A stretch of 64,000 nucleotides of DNA from an uncultured Coriobacteriaceae bacterium (GCA_902793465.1 CADBDT010000001.1:62001-126000), one strand, 5' to 3'. Positions 1-8,163 are shown, numbered from the stretch's first letter. Numbers and translations are program-made. Notes: generated from the sequence alone by a model not told the origin.

Positions 1-899
1 TCGGCCTCACGCTTGAGCATGGCCTCCTTGCGGCGATTCTCTGCGTACATGATGTTGTACGAATCCACCATGTTGCGCAGCTCTATTGCACCCAGGCTGT
101 CCAGCGGCATGTTTTGTCGAATGCGCTCGGCGTGAATCTTAAGAGGGCGCACCACAAGCAGGTAGTTAAGAACGACTGTAAACAGAATGATACCCACGAG
201 GGCAAAGACGATAATCCTAAAATTTGCGAGCAGAGAGTTTAATAGTTTTTCCGAGCTCTGCTTGCTCGCCTCAAGGCTGGAAAGAAGTTCCTTTGTGCAC
301 GAGTCTGCGTTTTCCTGAATAGATCGCTTGGTCGACTCGTAGTCCTCGCCAGCCACAATCTGCTCGGCTCGCGCCAGCTTTTGAGCGTCGGTAAGCATCG
401 CGTCGTTGCCCAAACGAATACTTTCTAGCTCGGCAGGCATCGGGTCCAGGTGCGTTGCCTCCGCGGCAAGCCTCATTGCATAGAGCTCGTGGCTGCCCAG
501 CTTGGTGCTGGACTCGTACGCTTCGGATAATTCGAGGTAAGCAGCGTCGCTGGTTACGAGTTTTCGCAGTGTTTCGAGTGACTCTTCGCGCGTCCTCGTT
601 TGCGCGTACTCGCGAATGTATTCGTCCAAATACTCCTGCTGCCCCGTTATCACATACATGCGTGCGCAGGAGGTTAGATGATCGGATGCTCCTGTGAGCT
701 CGGCGGTAGCGTTTGCACAGCTCTCGTAGTTCTGGTGGACCTCTTCCAATGCCGTGTGTTCGAACATTATGCGTGTTGCCGTTGCGGCGGCAACAATGGA
801 GAGCACGATGGCAACAACGAGCGCACAGGTGTTTATAACCTGCAGGCTTACGGAGCGTCTGCCCTTTTTGCTCGTAATATCGCTTGTTTTTGCATCCAT
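1..899 (-). CDS. Membrane sensor protein, C-terminus cut by window edge
   Basis: About 300 N-terminal residues are visible on the minus strand. They comprise a short basic cytoplasmic tail, a transmembrane helix (about residues 20-42), a roughly 190-residue mainly helical extracytoplasmic region, a second transmembrane helix, and a HAMP-like linker running into a charged helix at the edge. This is the layout of a sensor histidine kinase, diguanylate cyclase or chemoreceptor. The output domain lies outside the window, so the class cannot be decided. The start is taken at the ATG at 899 (Met-Asp-Ala-Lys). An in-frame ATG at 932 would add 11 residues, and neither has a strong Shine-Dalgarno. It diverges from the cobalamin genes and has no visible link to them. 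Confidence 0.7.
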   Translation of the reverse strand, partial: MDAKTSDITSKKGRRSVSLQVINTCALVVAIVLSIVAAATATRIMFEHTALEEVHQNYESCANATAELTGASDHLTSCARMYVITGQQEYLDEYIREYAQTRTREESLETLRKLVTSDAAYLELSEAYESSTKLGSHELYAMRLAAEATHLDPMPAELESIRLGNDAMLTDAQKLARAEQIVAGEDYESTKRSIQENADSCTKELLSSLEASKQSSEKLLNSLLANFRIIVFALVGIILFTVVLNYLLVVRPLKIHAERIRQNMPLDSLGAIELRNMVDSYNIMYAENRRKEAMLKREA

Positions 900-1033
900 G
901 CGCAAAACCCCGTCGATGCCTGCATGACCCATCACGGTATAAATACTACTTAATTCCAATACGGATAGGCCAAATCTAACCGCGAGGGGTCGCAAATAGC
1001 CCATGAAACAGGCAATATTTAGGGAGGTATACA

Positions 1034-1126
1034 ATGCGGCATAGCGAGTCGTTCGTTCGTATTTCGTATACGGTACTTGATACAATTCTTGTGACGAACA
1101 TGCATGTATTGGCCCAAGGATGGTGA
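1034..1126 (+). CDS. 30-codon upstream ORF, possible leader peptide
   Basis: An ATG lies 6 bases after a strong Shine-Dalgarno (AGGGAGG, 1021-1027). It opens a 30-codon frame whose TGA (1124-1126) shares its A with an ATG of the next gene, a TGATG junction. The peptide is not recognised and has no run of regulatory codons. The strong ribosome site and the stop-start overlap suggest translational coupling to the cobalamin cluster. It could be a leader peptide or a remnant of an older gene start. This is inference from two signals only. Confidence 0.45.
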   Translation: MRHSESFVRISYTVLDTILVTNMHVLAQGW

Positions 1127-1467
1127 TGCGCATGGAATCCATAGGATGCGGCCAGCGCAGTGGATCAACGTTTTTTAGCAACACGGAATGTGCGTACTTT
1201 CCGTGTCACAAAGGCGTTGATGAACGCGAGTTTAATTGCCTGTTTTGCTACTGCCCGCTGTACGTCTTGGGCCCGCGCTGCGGAGGGGACTATCGGTATA
1301 CCAAAGCGGGAACGAAGGACTGTACGCTCTGCACGCGGCTCCATGAAGGAGATGCTGGTGCGACCTTGGTAAAGGAGCGCTTTGCGGAGTTGGCAGACCT
1401 TGCGCGCGAGGACGTTGGCCCTGTGTGCGGGGATGCGCAGGACGCGTGCGGGGACGGTCGCCAATGA
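1126..1467 (+). CDS. Cysteine-rich small zinc-finger-like protein of cobalamin clusters
   Basis: A 113-residue protein with a conserved cysteine-rich core. It contains CAYFPCHKG, then FNCLFCYCPLY, then a Cys-Gly-Gly and a CTLC pair, which is the pattern of the Cys-rich small domain (zf-like) often encoded beside cob/cbi genes. It probably binds a metal through these cysteines; its biochemical role is not established. The start at 1126 is preferred because it overlaps the stop of the 30-codon ORF and follows AAGGA at 1116-1120. An ATG at 1132 is also possible. Its own stop overlaps cobU by ATGA, so it is the first large gene of the plus-strand operon. Confidence 0.8.
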   Translation: MRMESIGCGQRSGSTFFSNTECAYFPCHKGVDEREFNCLFCYCPLYVLGPRCGGDYRYTKAGTKDCTLCTRLHEGDAGATLVKERFAELADLAREDVGPVCGDAQDACGDGRQ

Positions 1468-2003
1468 GGGTGCTCGTAATTGGCGGCGCTGGTAGCGGCA
1501 AGTCAGCCTTTGCAGAGAAGCTTGCCTGTGGCCTGAGCGAAAGTCGTACGTACGTGGCAACCATGGCGCGCAAGGGTCGCGAGGCGCGCGAGCGCATAGA
1601 GCGGCATCGGCAGCAACGCGCGCATTTGGGGTTCCGCACGGTCGAGTGTGCGGACGGTAGCTTGGAGGCTGGATTGCGCGCGGCGGACAAGACTGGCGTG
1701 GTGCTGCTGGACGACTTGGGAAACCTGCTGGCAAACGCGCTGTTCTCGTTGGACGGGAGCATGGCCAAGCCCCAAGCGGTGCAGGATTGCCTGCTGCGGG
1801 AGGTCGTGGCGCTTTGCTCGGGCTATTCGCATGCGGTTGTAGTGGGAAACCTGGTGGGCAGCGAGGGGTTGTTGGCAGACGAATACACCCTTGCATGGGT
1901 GCGATCCATGGGCGCGCTATGCTGCGGTCTTGCACAGGAGTTCGATGCGGTGGTAGAGGTTGTTGCCGGCGTTCCGTGCGTGGTTAAGGGTGATATAGCA
2001 TGA
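1464..2003 (+). CDS. cobU: Adenosylcobinamide kinase / adenosylcobinamide-phosphate guanylyltransferase
   Basis: CobU phosphorylates adenosylcobinamide and transfers GMP to give adenosylcobinamide-GDP, the substrate of CobS. The 179-residue protein begins MRVLVIGGAGSGKS, with an intact Walker A (GGAGSGKS), followed by the YVATM strand and the RIERHRQQR segment typical of the nucleotide- and GMP-binding part. Length matches the family (about 180). The start at 1464 overlaps the previous TGA, and an upstream GTG or ATG would only add low-complexity residues. The end overlaps cobS by ATGA. Confidence 0.93.
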   Translation: MRVLVIGGAGSGKSAFAEKLACGLSESRTYVATMARKGREARERIERHRQQRAHLGFRTVECADGSLEAGLRAADKTGVVLLDDLGNLLANALFSLDGSMAKPQAVQDCLLREVVALCSGYSHAVVVGNLVGSEGLLADEYTLAWVRSMGALCCGLAQEFDAVVEVVAGVPCVVKGDIA

Positions 2004-2764
2004 GCTTCTTGCGTTCTGTTGGCATGGTATTCTCGTGCTTTTCGGCCGTGCCCATGCCGCATATTGAGTGGGACGAAAAAAACATGCGCCATATGCTGGC
2101 TGCGTTCCCGCTGGTGGGGGTGCTAATTGGCGCCCTGGTGTGGCTGTGGACTCTTGGTGCTAACGCTCTGGGCGTGAGTCCCATTTTGCGCGGTGCGGGT
2201 ATTGCGCTGCTGCCGCTGGCTGTGAGCGGTGGCATTCACATGGACGGCTTTGCGGATGTGGTGGATGCGCAGGCGAGCCACGCAAGCCCACAGCGAAAGC
2301 GCGAGATACTAAAGGATCCCCACGTAGGTGCCTTTGCCGTTATGGGGGTGGCCAGCTATTTGCTGCTGTTGTTTGCGCTGGCATGCGAGGCGGACGTTAG
2401 CCTTGTGCCGACGGTTGCGGCGGTTCCTGTAGTGAGTAGGTGCCTGTGCGGAATTGCAACCCTCACCTGGCCTGCTTCGGGAGGCAGTGGCATGCTTTCG
2501 GCCTTGCGTGGTGCGTCGAACGTGCGTGTGTCGCGCGTGGCGCTGGTGGTACAGCTCGTGCTCGCGGCGGGATTTATTGTGTTTATAAACGCGGTGGTGG
2601 GAGCAACCGTGCTTGCGTGCGTATTGCTGGTGTTCCTGTGGGTACGGCGCGTCTCCGACGTGCAGTTTGGCGGAATGAGCGGCGACATAAGCGGCTTTTT
2701 GTTGCAGATGCTGGAAGTTGTCGCAATAGCCGCCATCGTTGTAGTGGGAAAGCTGGTGCTGTAA
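2000..2764 (+). CDS. cobS: Adenosylcobinamide-GDP ribazoletransferase (cobalamin synthase)
   Basis: Integral membrane enzyme that joins adenosylcobinamide-GDP to alpha-ribazole(-phosphate), the last assembly step of cobalamin. The 254-residue product has several hydrophobic helices. It keeps the family signature GGIHMDGFADVVDAQAS with its acidic Mg-binding residues near residues 74-90, and a second conserved segment around GGMSGDISGF. Length is normal. Start and stop overlap cobU (ATGA) and the next gene (TAATG), which indicates strict translational coupling. Confidence 0.93.
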   Translation: MSFLRSVGMVFSCFSAVPMPHIEWDEKNMRHMLAAFPLVGVLIGALVWLWTLGANALGVSPILRGAGIALLPLAVSGGIHMDGFADVVDAQASHASPQRKREILKDPHVGAFAVMGVASYLLLLFALACEADVSLVPTVAAVPVVSRCLCGIATLTWPASGGSGMLSALRGASNVRVSRVALVVQLVLAAGFIVFINAVVGATVLACVLLVFLWVRRVSDVQFGGMSGDISGFLLQMLEVVAIAAIVVVGKLVL

Positions 2765-3105
2765 TGATTCTGGTGCTAGGTGGCATAGCGTCGGGAAAAC
2801 GTACGTACGTAGCGTCGCTGGGATACGACGAGTCGCAGATGAGCGGGTCTGTTGGTTCGGATGCTCCCGTGCTTTGCGACCTGCAGGACGTGCTGCGTGG
2901 CGGCCCGCTAAGCCATGAGGAGCTTGAGGCGGCGGCACGCAAGGACGTGGTCGTGTGCTGCGAGGTGGGTCAGGGCGTCGTACCGCTGGACCCACAGGAG
3001 CGCGCATGGAGAGAACTTGTGGGACGCACATGCGCGCAGCTTGCGCGGCACGCCCGTGTGGTGCGCATGGTGTGCGGTATTCCCGTTGTAATTAAGGAGG
3101 CGTAG
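2764..3105 (+). CDS. Short CobU-like protein with altered P-loop
   Basis: A 113-residue protein starts MILVLGGIASGKRT and ends VRMVCGIPVVIKEA, resembling both ends of the true CobU encoded two genes upstream. It is about 65 residues shorter and lacks the middle. Its Walker A has Arg where Ser or Thr normally follows the Lys (GGIASGKR), so nucleotide hydrolysis may be impaired. It may be a degenerate CobU duplicate, a regulatory partner or a GTP/cobinamide-binding accessory. Transcription is coupled to cobS by a one-base overlap, and its 3' end carries the AAGGAGG that serves the next gene. Confidence 0.6.
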   Translation: MILVLGGIASGKRTYVASLGYDESQMSGSVGSDAPVLCDLQDVLRGGPLSHEELEAAARKDVVVCCEVGQGVVPLDPQERAWRELVGRTCAQLARHARVVRMVCGIPVVIKEA

Positions 3106-3108
3106 GGA

Positions 3109-3678
3109 ATGGAGAAGCTTAAGAGAAGCATGAACAGGGGACGTGTCAGGTGTTCATGTTTGCGTGAACACCTGACACGTCCCCTGTTCATGCTCGCGGT
3201 GCTTCTGTGTGTAACGTGCTTGCTTCCGTCGCGTGCTTGGGCGTCGTCGAGCACTGTGGATCTTGATGACGGCAACTATACCGTTGAGGTGAGCCTGGAA
3301 GGTGGAAGTGGTCGTGCGAGCGTTACCACTCCAACAAAACTTACGGTGCATAACGGGCGCGCAAACATTGTGGTGGAATGGTCCAGCCCGAACTACGACT
3401 ACATGGTTGTGGACGGAGCGCGCTACACGCCCACGAACAGCTCGGGCAATTCCACCTTTAGCATTCCCGTGCCGTTATTTGACGAGCCCTTTGAGGTGGT
3501 GGCCGACACCACCGCCATGAGTCAGCCGCACGAGATTACATACACCTTGCGGGTGGACTCCCACAGCGTGCGGGCTGTGGCCGACTGGCGAACGCTCGCC
3601 CCCATAGTCGTGGCGTTTGTTGCGGTTGCCATAGTGGTCGTATGGCGATTTAAGACCCGTGGCGGCGTGGTTAGATAG
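3109..3678 (+). CDS. Cell-surface Shp/NEAT-like protein with C-terminal membrane anchor
   Basis: A 189-residue protein with an N-terminal signal sequence ending near PSRAWA, a beta-rich domain (about 45-150) and a C-terminal transmembrane helix followed by basic residues. The domain contains DGNYTVEVSLEGGSGRAS, then WSSPNYDYMVVDG, then DTTAMSQPHEITYTL. This pattern recalls surface heme-binding Shp/NEAT-type domains, so a tetrapyrrole (heme or corrinoid) ligand is plausible; the assignment is from recall, not search. Oddly, residues 7-28, the n-region and start of the signal peptide, are translated from a perfect palindromic repeat (3129-3192). AAGGAGG 8 bases upstream supports the ATG at 3109. 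Confidence 0.6.
   Translation: MEKLKRSMNRGRVRCSCLREHLTRPLFMLAVLLCVTCLLPSRAWASSSTVDLDDGNYTVEVSLEGGSGRASVTTPTKLTVHNGRANIVVEWSSPNYDYMVVDGARYTPTNSSGNSTFSIPVPLFDEPFEVVADTTAMSQPHEITYTLRVDSHSVRAVADWRTLAPIVVAFVAVAIVVVWRFKTRGGVVR
3129..3192. repeat. Family C palindrome inside a gene
   Basis: Perfect 28-base arms flank an 8-base loop, beginning with the motif ATGAACAGGGGACGTG. The same arm occurs at 36780-36837 (full), 48767-48801 and 52921-52951 (partial). Here it lies in frame inside the signal peptide of the Shp-like protein. Confidence 0.9.
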
Positions 3679-3716
3679 AGGCACGGTGGGGTGTCCACTA
3701 ATTGGGGCGACCCCTC

Positions 3717-3808
3717 AGGCTGTTCGAAAAATCGTACGGAGCAGCCTGGGCAGACTGCCGTCCCCGCCTGGCACAAAGGCACGCCGCGATGGGTTTTCGA
3801 ACGGCCTG
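3717..3808. repeat. Imperfect inverted repeat in intergenic region
   Basis: Arms of about 20 bases (centre motif GTTCGAAAA and its complement TTTTCGAAC) enclose a 50-base loop. It lies between the convergent cobU and cobC operons, so it could act as a bidirectional terminator. No gene is visible in 3679-3989. Confidence 0.55.
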
Positions 3809-3846
3809 CCCCATAGCCCTGCGGCACAAAGTGCAACATCAAAAAA

Positions 3847-3949
3847 GTAACGTGCGCACTAAACGTCCCGTGAGAGTCGCGTCGTGCGCACTACGGCCTC
3901 TTGAGTGCGCACGACGCGACTTTTATGGACCACTTAGTGCGCAGGTTAC
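3847..3949. repeat. Nested palindrome between convergent operons
   Basis: An outer pair of 16-base imperfect arms (GTAACGTGCGCACTAA and complement) encloses a perfect inner stem built on AGTCGCGTCGTGCGCACT. Its position between convergent operons suits a terminator or a MITE-like element. Confidence 0.75.
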
Positions 3950-3989
3950 GAAATTTATGTTACAAGTAGCTGCCGCAATTACAGGTCGG

Positions 3990-4601
3990 TTAACGTGATA
4001 AGCCAAACGCGCGTGGATTCACCAGCTCAACGCCGTTGTCTCCGACCCGAACCCCGGCTTGGTATCCGCCGCAGTTGGGCGCATGCCAGTCGAAAGGGGA
4101 CTGCCGCGCGTACTCCGGCGCGGTAAGCTCCCAGAGGACGGCCATTATGGTGCCGCCGTGAGCGACTACGACCACCTCCTGATCCCCGTGAGCAAAGGCC
4201 GCGCGAAGCAGCTCTTCCATCGCATGTGCCGTGCGTGCGGTGTAGTCGTACAGCGCGTCGCCTCCCGGGCAGGGAGCAACGCAGCCGCTCTGTACCCATG
4301 CACGGTACTGCTCGTCGTTTTCCATCTGTGCGGCCGCTCGTCCCTCAAACACGCCGAAGTCGAACTCCTCCAGGAGCGGAACAACTGTTACCTGGGTATG
4401 GGCAAAGCACAGACGAGCCGTCTGTTGGGCGCGTTGCATGGTGCTGGCATACACCTTGTGCGTGCTCGCGCTCGTAGGAACGCTCGCCCTCTTGCATTGC
4501 TCGATGCCTAGCTCGCAAAGAGGGGAGTCCGTTCTGGCGCCCTCGTAGCGATGGGCGAGGTTTGCCTCGGTTGCCGCATGACGCATTAGGGTAAGCCTCA
4601 T
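3990..4601 (-). CDS. cobC: Alpha-ribazole phosphatase, histidine phosphatase family
   Basis: Removes phosphate from alpha-ribazole phosphate (or adenosylcobalamin phosphate) late in cobalamin assembly. The 203-residue product begins MRLTLMRHAATEAN, holding the catalytic RHG-like motif (here RHA) near residue 7. The second catalytic His lies in VVVVAHGG near residue 155. The start at 4601 overlaps the cobT stop by ATGA. It is the last gene of the long minus-strand operon. Confidence 0.85.
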   Translation of the reverse strand: MRLTLMRHAATEANLAHRYEGARTDSPLCELGIEQCKRASVPTSASTHKVYASTMQRAQQTARLCFAHTQVTVVPLLEEFDFGVFEGRAAAQMENDEQYRAWVQSGCVAPCPGGDALYDYTARTAHAMEELLRAAFAHGDQEVVVVAHGGTIMAVLWELTAPEYARQSPFDWHAPNCGGYQAGVRVGDNGVELVNPRAFGLSR

Positions 4602-5647
4602 TGCTGCGCGTCCTCGGTCTTGTCTTCGTCTACGAAGGCCTCTATGCCGCAGTCGTCGTAGGTTGGTCCCGTTTGGTAGAGACTTACGGCCATGTCGAGC
4701 AGAGGTATAAGGCACGCTGCGCCTGTTCCTTCGCCCAGACGCATGCCAGCGTGAATTACGGGCTGCATGTTCATGTGCTCCAGCAAAAGTGGCATGGCCG
4801 GCTCTGCTGAGAGGTGCGAGGGGAGGATGGCCTTTTCGCAACCAGGCTGGAGCTGCATTGCGCAGTACGCTGCAACAGTGCTTATGACGCCGTCCATAAC
4901 TATGGGAACGCGATGCTGGGCGCCACCCATAAACATGCCGCACATGGCGGCTATGTCCAGGCCGCCCAGCTTGGACAGGACGTCCAGCGGATCGAAGGCG
5001 TCCGGTTTGTTTACTTCTAGCGCGCGCGTGATTACCTGCACCTTGTGCTCGAGTGCCTCGTCGCTAAGGCCGGCGCCTCTGCCCGTTATGCGTGCGGGCT
5101 CGATGCCCAAAAACGCGCACGCCATGGCCGTGGCGGTGGTAGTGTTGCCAATGCCCATCTCGCCCGTGGCCACAAGGTTGTAGCCCTGCTCCTTAAGGTC
5201 ACCCACCAGCCGTATGCCAACCTCTATTGCCTCTTGCGCCTGCTCACGAAGCATAGCTGGCCCAGTGGCTATGTTTGCGGTGCCGGCAGCAACACGCCGG
5301 TTTAGGATATTTGCGTTCGCAACGGGCTTTTTCATGCCAACGTCAACGGCCACGCAGTCTATGCCAAAAGGCGCGCACATGCGGCATACCGACGACATAT
5401 TTTGCGCAATGTTGTGCGCGATTACCTGCGTAACCACGGCAGGGCTCGAAGTAACGCCCTCCTCCACCACGCCATTGTCGGCACAGACGATTGCCACGCA
5501 TCGCTTGCGAATGTTTACGTGTGGGTCTTGCGTGAGCGCGCATATTTTGGTTACAAGGTCCTCCAGCGCACCCAGAGAACCCAGCGGCTTGGCAATGGCG
5601 TCCCATCGCTCCCGTGCCTCCTGCGCAGCCTGCTTGCTTTTGTCCAT
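4598..5647 (-). CDS. cobT: Nicotinate-nucleotide-dimethylbenzimidazole phosphoribosyltransferase
   Basis: Activates the lower-ligand base to alpha-ribazole phosphate. The 349-residue protein has the family hallmarks CADNGVVEEGV near residue 56, GEMGIGNTTTA near residue 165, a GGLDIAAMCG segment and the C-terminal RLGEGTGAA with its catalytic Glu. Length is normal. An AAAAGGAGAAACAAC leader precedes the ATG at 5647. It is separated from cbiC by the 187-bp F1 palindrome, so it may have its own ribosome loading or be attenuated by that structure. Confidence 0.95.
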   Translation of the reverse strand: MDKSKQAAQEARERWDAIAKPLGSLGALEDLVTKICALTQDPHVNIRKRCVAIVCADNGVVEEGVTSSPAVVTQVIAHNIAQNMSSVCRMCAPFGIDCVAVDVGMKKPVANANILNRRVAAGTANIATGPAMLREQAQEAIEVGIRLVGDLKEQGYNLVATGEMGIGNTTTATAMACAFLGIEPARITGRGAGLSDEALEHKVQVITRALEVNKPDAFDPLDVLSKLGGLDIAAMCGMFMGGAQHRVPIVMDGVISTVAAYCAMQLQPGCEKAILPSHLSAEPAMPLLLEHMNMQPVIHAGMRLGEGTGAACLIPLLDMAVSLYQTGPTYDDCGIEAFVDEDKTEDAQQ

Positions 5648-5685
5648 GTTGTTTCTCCTTTTAAATCGTAACAGTCAGCTTGCAG

Positions 5686-5872
5686 GGGGACGGCTCCTCA
5701 GCCCCTGCGATGGATGGCCGCGAGGGTGGTGCGGAGGAGGTCGTGCTCAAACAGTCCTCGCGCGACGAGCCGTTTCGAACCTTCGTGGTCGCCTCGCGCT
5801 GCGGAACTGCGTGCGGCCTCGCTCCGCACCACCCTCGCGGCCATCCATCGCTGGCACTGAGGAGCCGTCCCC
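5686..5872. repeat. Family F palindromic element, copy 1
   Basis: Arms of about 50 bases (outer motif GGGGACGGCTCCTCAG) enclose an 85-base loop containing GTGCTCAAACAGTCCTCG and GCGGAACTGCG. The same loop motifs recur in copies 2 (18276-18383) and 3 (19479-19613) although the arms differ. Intergenic here, between cbiC and cobT. Confidence 0.85.
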
Positions 5873-5881
5873 ATCTGTGCT

Positions 5882-6547
5882 CTACGGCACCTCCTCGTTA
5901 TCGCGCGCGAGGTACAGGAGCGCGTTGCAGATGGCGGCGGCAACGTTGGAGCCTCCCTTGCGCCCGCGTGCAACAATGGACTCCACGTCCGCGCCAAGGA
6001 TAAGCTCCTTGGACTCCACCACGTTTACGAACCCAACCGGAACGGCGATAACCAACGCGGGCGCGCGCAGGGCGCCGCGTCCCAAAAGGTCGTGCAAGCT
6101 CACGAGAGCGGTCGGCGCGTTTCCTACGGCAAACAGCAGCGAACCCTCGAGCTGCGCCGCACGCTCCATGGCCACGGCAGATCGCGTAACGCCACGGCGT
6201 TTGGCTTCCTCTGCCACGTCCTCGTTTGCCACAAAGGTGTGCACCGCGCCACCAAAGCTGGCCAGCACGCGCTTGTTTATGCCGGCGGCCACCATGGTCG
6301 TGTCGGTTACTATGTGGGCGCCTTTGCGTAGCGCCTCCATGCCATTGTGCACGGCATGGTGAGAAAACCGCAGGTTATATGCGTAGTCAAAGTCTGCTGT
6401 GGTATGGATAACGCGCTTGAGTACCTGCAACTCGCCAGCGCTCAGCTCCTGCACGTCGCGCGACGCGAGCTCGGACTCTATTATGGAGAAGCTTCGTGCC
6501 TCTATGGTTGCCGGCGTGGCAAACTCGAGCTCTTCCATCTGGCTCAT
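5882..6547 (-). CDS. cbiC: Cobalt-precorrin-8 methylmutase
   Basis: Moves the C11 methyl group to C12, giving cobyrinic acid. The 221-residue protein shows the CbiC/CobH pattern: VIHTTADFDYAYNLRFS with the catalytic His near residue 48, a GAHIVTDTTMV segment, VGNAPTAL near residue 142, the VGFVNVVESKE loop and the ARGRKGGSNVAAA C-terminal region. The start overlaps the cbiP stop by ATGA. Confidence 0.93.
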   Translation of the reverse strand: MSQMEELEFATPATIEARSFSIIESELASRDVQELSAGELQVLKRVIHTTADFDYAYNLRFSHHAVHNGMEALRKGAHIVTDTTMVAAGINKRVLASFGGAVHTFVANEDVAEEAKRRGVTRSAVAMERAAQLEGSLLFAVGNAPTALVSLHDLLGRGALRAPALVIAVPVGFVNVVESKELILGADVESIVARGRKGGSNVAAAICNALLYLARDNEEVP

Positions 6548-8163
6548 ATGCCCTCCTCAATAATGCGATACACAAGGTCCATGTTCATGCTGGCGCGAAT
6601 GCCTTCGGCCAGGAGGTCGAGCTGCTGGTTGCGGTAGGCGGCCATGTCTATGCCGGAGATGCTGCGTACACTCCGGGGTAACACCCCTGTGCGTACTCCG
6701 TTGGGGTACACCCAGGGGTGGCACCCCGGAGTGTGCGCAGCGCCGTCATGTCCTGGGGTGTTCCTGGGCAAATCGCGACATACGGCCAAGCCCTTTGCGT
6801 GCAGGAGCGCTTCCACCAGCGCCTGGCCTGCTTCCGGTTCGTCAAAGAGGCCGTGTAGGTAGCAGCCGTACACGTTGCCCAGTGCGCAGCCGTCCTCGCG
6901 CACCTGCCCGTTGTTGCTACGAATGGTGAGCAGGGCCGTACCGCTTTCGCGTGTGGTCGTGCCCATGTGAATCTCGTATCCGCTTACCGTGGCGCCTTCC
7001 ATCTGTGCGAGGGGGCCGCCTATGTCCTGTACCTTTCCGTACGAGCGCACCGTGTGCTTGCTTTTTTCAAAGGTGGTGCGCACGGGCAGGAGTCCCAAGC
7101 CATCCATTGTGCCGCCACCCTCTGTGCTGCATGGGTCTGCAATCGATAGGCCCAGCATCTGGTAGCCTCCGCAGATGCCGAGCGTCGGCGTGCCATGCGA
7201 GGCGGCGTTGCAAAAGGCGTCCGCGAGCCCGGTGTCGCGCAGCCACTGCAGGTCGCGCAAGGTGGACTTGGTGCCGGGCAGCACGAGCAGGTCGGGGTCT
7301 CCCAGCTCGCTGGGACGGCTTACGTAGCGCACGCCCACAAGGTCGTGGGCGGCGAGCGGCGCAAAGTCGGTGTAGTTGGATATGCGCGGCAGCCGCACCA
7401 CGGCCACGTCCAGCACCTTGTTGTGAGAGCGCACGTTAAGCTGTTCGGACAGGCTGTCCTCCTCGTCCAGGTCTAGGTGCATGTATGGCACCACGCCTGC
7501 CACGGGCACGCTCATGCGTTGCTGCAGGATGCTTACGCCCTCGTCGAAGAGCGAGATATCGCCCCTAAACTTGTTTACAACCGAGGCCCTAACCATATGG
7601 CGCTCCTCGGGCTCGAGCAGCTGGAGTGTGCCTATGAGCTGGGCAAACACGCCGCCCCTGTCTATGTCTCCCACCAGGAGCACGGGTGATTGCGCCATTT
7701 GGGCCATGCCCATGTTTACTATGTCGTCGCGCTTGAGGTTGAGCTCCACCGGGCTCCCCGCACCCTCTATGAGCACCACGTCAAAGTCGGCCGCAAGCTC
7801 CCCGTAGGCATCCATTATGGTTTTGCGCAGCGAGCCGCGATACCCAAAGTATTCGCGTGCGGCCATGTTTGCCACGGGCTTGCCGTTAACAACAACCTGG
7901 CTGCCCGTGTCCGTGGTGGGCTTAAGGAGTATGGGGTTCATGGCAGCACGCGGCTCGGTTCCCGCCGCCTCGGCCTGCAGCGCCTGGGCACGACCCATCT
8001 CCAGGCCCTCGTCGGTGATGGCCGAGTTGAGCGCCATGTTCTGCGACTTAAACGGTGCCACACGCACGCCGTCCTGTGCGAGCACCCTGCAGAGCCCGGC
8101 CACGAGCAGGCTCTTGCCCACGCCAGACATTGTGCCCTGGATCATAAGCGGCTTGGCAGTCAT
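6544..8163 (-). CDS. cbiP: Cobyric acid synthase (glutamine amidotransferase) with palindrome insert
   Basis: Amidates four side chains of adenosylcobyrinic diamide. The 539-residue protein has an N-terminal P-loop ATPase domain (MIQGTMSGVGKSLLVAG), then a C-terminal type I glutamine amidotransferase domain with GICGGYQMLG (catalytic Cys) and a late GCYLHGLFDEPE. Residues about 474-500 are encoded by a palindrome (6661-6740), adding a Pro/Gly-rich insert before the last helix. An AAGGAAGGT Shine-Dalgarno precedes the ATG at 8163. Coupled by ATGA to cobD upstream and to cbiC downstream. Confidence 0.94.
   Translation of the reverse strand: MTAKPLMIQGTMSGVGKSLLVAGLCRVLAQDGVRVAPFKSQNMALNSAITDEGLEMGRAQALQAEAAGTEPRAAMNPILLKPTTDTGSQVVVNGKPVANMAAREYFGYRGSLRKTIMDAYGELAADFDVVLIEGAGSPVELNLKRDDIVNMGMAQMAQSPVLLVGDIDRGGVFAQLIGTLQLLEPEERHMVRASVVNKFRGDISLFDEGVSILQQRMSVPVAGVVPYMHLDLDEEDSLSEQLNVRSHNKVLDVAVVRLPRISNYTDFAPLAAHDLVGVRYVSRPSELGDPDLLVLPGTKSTLRDLQWLRDTGLADAFCNAASHGTPTLGICGGYQMLGLSIADPCSTEGGGTMDGLGLLPVRTTFEKSKHTVRSYGKVQDIGGPLAQMEGATVSGYEIHMGTTTRESGTALLTIRSNNGQVREDGCALGNVYGCYLHGLFDEPEAGQALVEALLHAKGLAVCRDLPRNTPGHDGAAHTPGCHPWVYPNGVRTGVLPRSVRSISGIDMAAYRNQQLDLLAEGIRASMNMDLVYRIIEEGI
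6661..6740. repeat. Palindrome inserted in frame in cbiP
   Basis: Arms of about 29 bases (GCTGCGTACACTCCGGGGT and near-complement ending GTGTGCGCAGC) enclose a 23-base loop. It is translated without a stop near the CbiP C-terminus. Confidence 0.9.
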
